The notes under the pieces were generated by a model. That model was not told where the DNA came from. It ran no database searches and was given only the letters and a program-made list of their open reading frames with translations. From Bdellovibrio sp. (GTDB taxonomy: Bacteria; Bdellovibrionota; Bdellovibrionia; Bdellovibrionales; Bdellovibrionaceae), in the NCBI GenBank assembly GCA_003176075.1, contig PSRN01000166.1:1-6599 (forward strand): 6,599 nt of DNA, given 5' to 3'. Positions 5,786 to 6,599 of this stretch are shown here, in pieces. Each line of letters opens with the position of its first letter. The stretch's first letter is position 1. Made by a program: the position numbers and the translations under genes.

Positions 5786-6409
5786 TCAGCTGGCAAGGTG
5801 CAAGCGCGCTGGCCTTGCCAAAGACTGAACCATGGCGACGAAGACATCCGCCGTCTGAATCATGTTTATGGTGATGAATTGCAGCTGCCGCTCCGGGAGA
5901 CCACCGATCTGCTCAAGGGCTTTATCGACATGAGCGACGTCCTCCTCGGCATGAACTCGCAAGAAATTGCCGCACTTTTCCCCGTGGGCTTTCGCGATCC
6001 GCCGATGGATTTTCGGACCCAATTGAACGGCCGCGGCCTCCAGCAGCAGGATATAGCCGAAAAGGGCTGTCGCGTCCTGATATTGAACCTTGTAATACTG
6101 GCTTTCATAGAAGGCACGTGTGGCCGATTGCTCTGGATGGTGGGACAGCTGCTGGCCGAGGTTGCGGAGGTCGGTCAATGCCAAACGCTCGTGACTTTTT
6201 TCTTCCCCCATATGTAAAGCGAAGCGACGGTGGAGAGTGTCCCGATCGATTTGAAAGTGGCTTGCGGCCAGTCCAAGGAGCCGGGTCGAATGACAGACAT
6301 AATAATAGGTCTGGGCCAGATAATTTCCGTAGATCAGTGGATTTTCCCAGTCCGTCCCGGCAACAGCAAGTTCGAGCTTTTGTATTTCTTGGGTGAGGCA
6401 ATTCTTCAT
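5786..6409 (-). CDS. Heme-oxygenase-like diiron (HDO-type) oxidase/oxygenase, unknown substrate
   Basis: A 207-residue all-helical protein of the TENA/heme-oxygenase-like superfamily, of the kind usually called 'iron-containing redox enzyme'. Apparent metal ligands occur in the expected order: E70-x2-H73 within HMGEEKSHERLALTDL, E124 in GYILLLEAAAVQLG, and H153-x3-D157-x2-H160 in HAEEDVAHVD. This is the pattern of heme-oxygenase-like diiron enzymes such as UndA, CADD and the SznF central domain, which use a labile Fe2 site for oxygen-dependent decarboxylation, C-C cleavage or N-oxygenation. The substrate here cannot be predicted. The length is that of a stand-alone domain, with no signal peptide. 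ATG 6409 is supported by AGGGAGA at 6414-6420. The gene lies 38 bases after another leftward gene, so they are probably one operon; the broken gene at 5240-5753 follows it closely. Intact reading frame, no odd features. Confidence 0.82.
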   Translation of the reverse strand: MKNCLTQEIQKLELAVAGTDWENPLIYGNYLAQTYYYVCHSTRLLGLAASHFQIDRDTLHRRFALHMGEEKSHERLALTDLRNLGQQLSHHPEQSATRAFYESQYYKVQYQDATALFGYILLLEAAAVQLGPKIHRRIAKAHGEKCGNFLRVHAEEDVAHVDKALEQIGGLPERQLQFITINMIQTADVFVAMVQSLARPARLHLAS

Positions 6410-6447
6410 GGGATCTCCCTTTGATGATTGGTCTTTCGACTGAGTCT

Positions 6448-6599
6448 TTATGCCGCCCGTTTCAAATCCGTGACCCTGCTTTCCGATGGATCGGCGAGGC
6501 CTTGGCCATGTCTCTCACGCCATAATAGCGCAACGGCCTGTGCCACACTGGGGTCCGAACTCGCGACCATATCTTCCGGATACATGGCGACCAAATCCA
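6448..6599 (-). CDS. C-terminal end of an unidentified protein
   Basis: The minus strand enters the window in an open frame coding 49 residues (from DLVAMYPEDMVASSDPSVAQ to TDLKRAA) and stops at TAA 6448-6450. It reads as real protein: a likely helix (VAQAVALLWRERHG) followed by a charged tail. The start and most of the protein are outside the window and I do not recognise the family. It sits 38 bases upstream of the diiron-type gene on the same strand, so it is probably its operon partner and may share its pathway. Confidence 0.7.
   Translation of the reverse strand, partial: DLVAMYPEDMVASSDPSVAQAVALLWRERHGQGLADPSESRVTDLKRAA

Overview
The window looks like a bacterial chromosome segment of roughly 50% GC with mixed gene orientation. 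A Bdellovibrionota or deltaproteobacterial-type host is suggested, weakly, by three things: a large soluble hybrid sensor kinase, a plausible sigma-54 promoter, and a 237-residue protein whose central 'GDVVEIYDSTGRQIYRNLQF' stretch recalls uncharacterised proteins of that group. I see no rRNA, tRNA or CRISPR.

Left part (1-2529). A soluble PAS-HisKA-HATPase-receiver hybrid histidine kinase reads leftward and runs off the left edge. Divergent from it, across a 331-bp gap, is the 237-residue protein. The gap holds a sigma-54-like promoter and a small GC-rich repeat block in the presumed leader of the rightward gene.

Middle part (2530-4152). Two leftward genes lie here. One encodes an exported seven-repeat WD40-type beta-propeller and has a recognisable promoter and Shine-Dalgarno (SD) site. 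The other is a 51-codon gene with a very good SD; its product resembles a double-glycine-leader peptide precursor. A long imperfect hairpin separates it from the convergent 237-residue gene.

Right-centre (4153-5243). This is an accessory patch: an AT-rich stretch leading into an overlapping type II toxin-antitoxin pair (ribbon-helix-helix antitoxin, PIN-domain toxin), then a short fragment resembling the C-terminal zinc-finger end of an IS91-type transposase.

Right part (5240-6599). All genes read leftward: the C-terminal end of an unidentified protein, then after 38 bp a heme-oxygenase-like diiron (HDO-type) protein with a full apparent metal-ligand set, then a reading frame that appears broken near a run of five Gs. 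The first two are probably one operon, and the broken gene may be its decayed third member next to the mobile patch.

The points most worth a second look are the 51-residue peptide with its GG motif, the sigma-54 promoter with its repeat-bearing leader, and the frameshifted gene bordering the toxin-antitoxin/IS-remnant patch.
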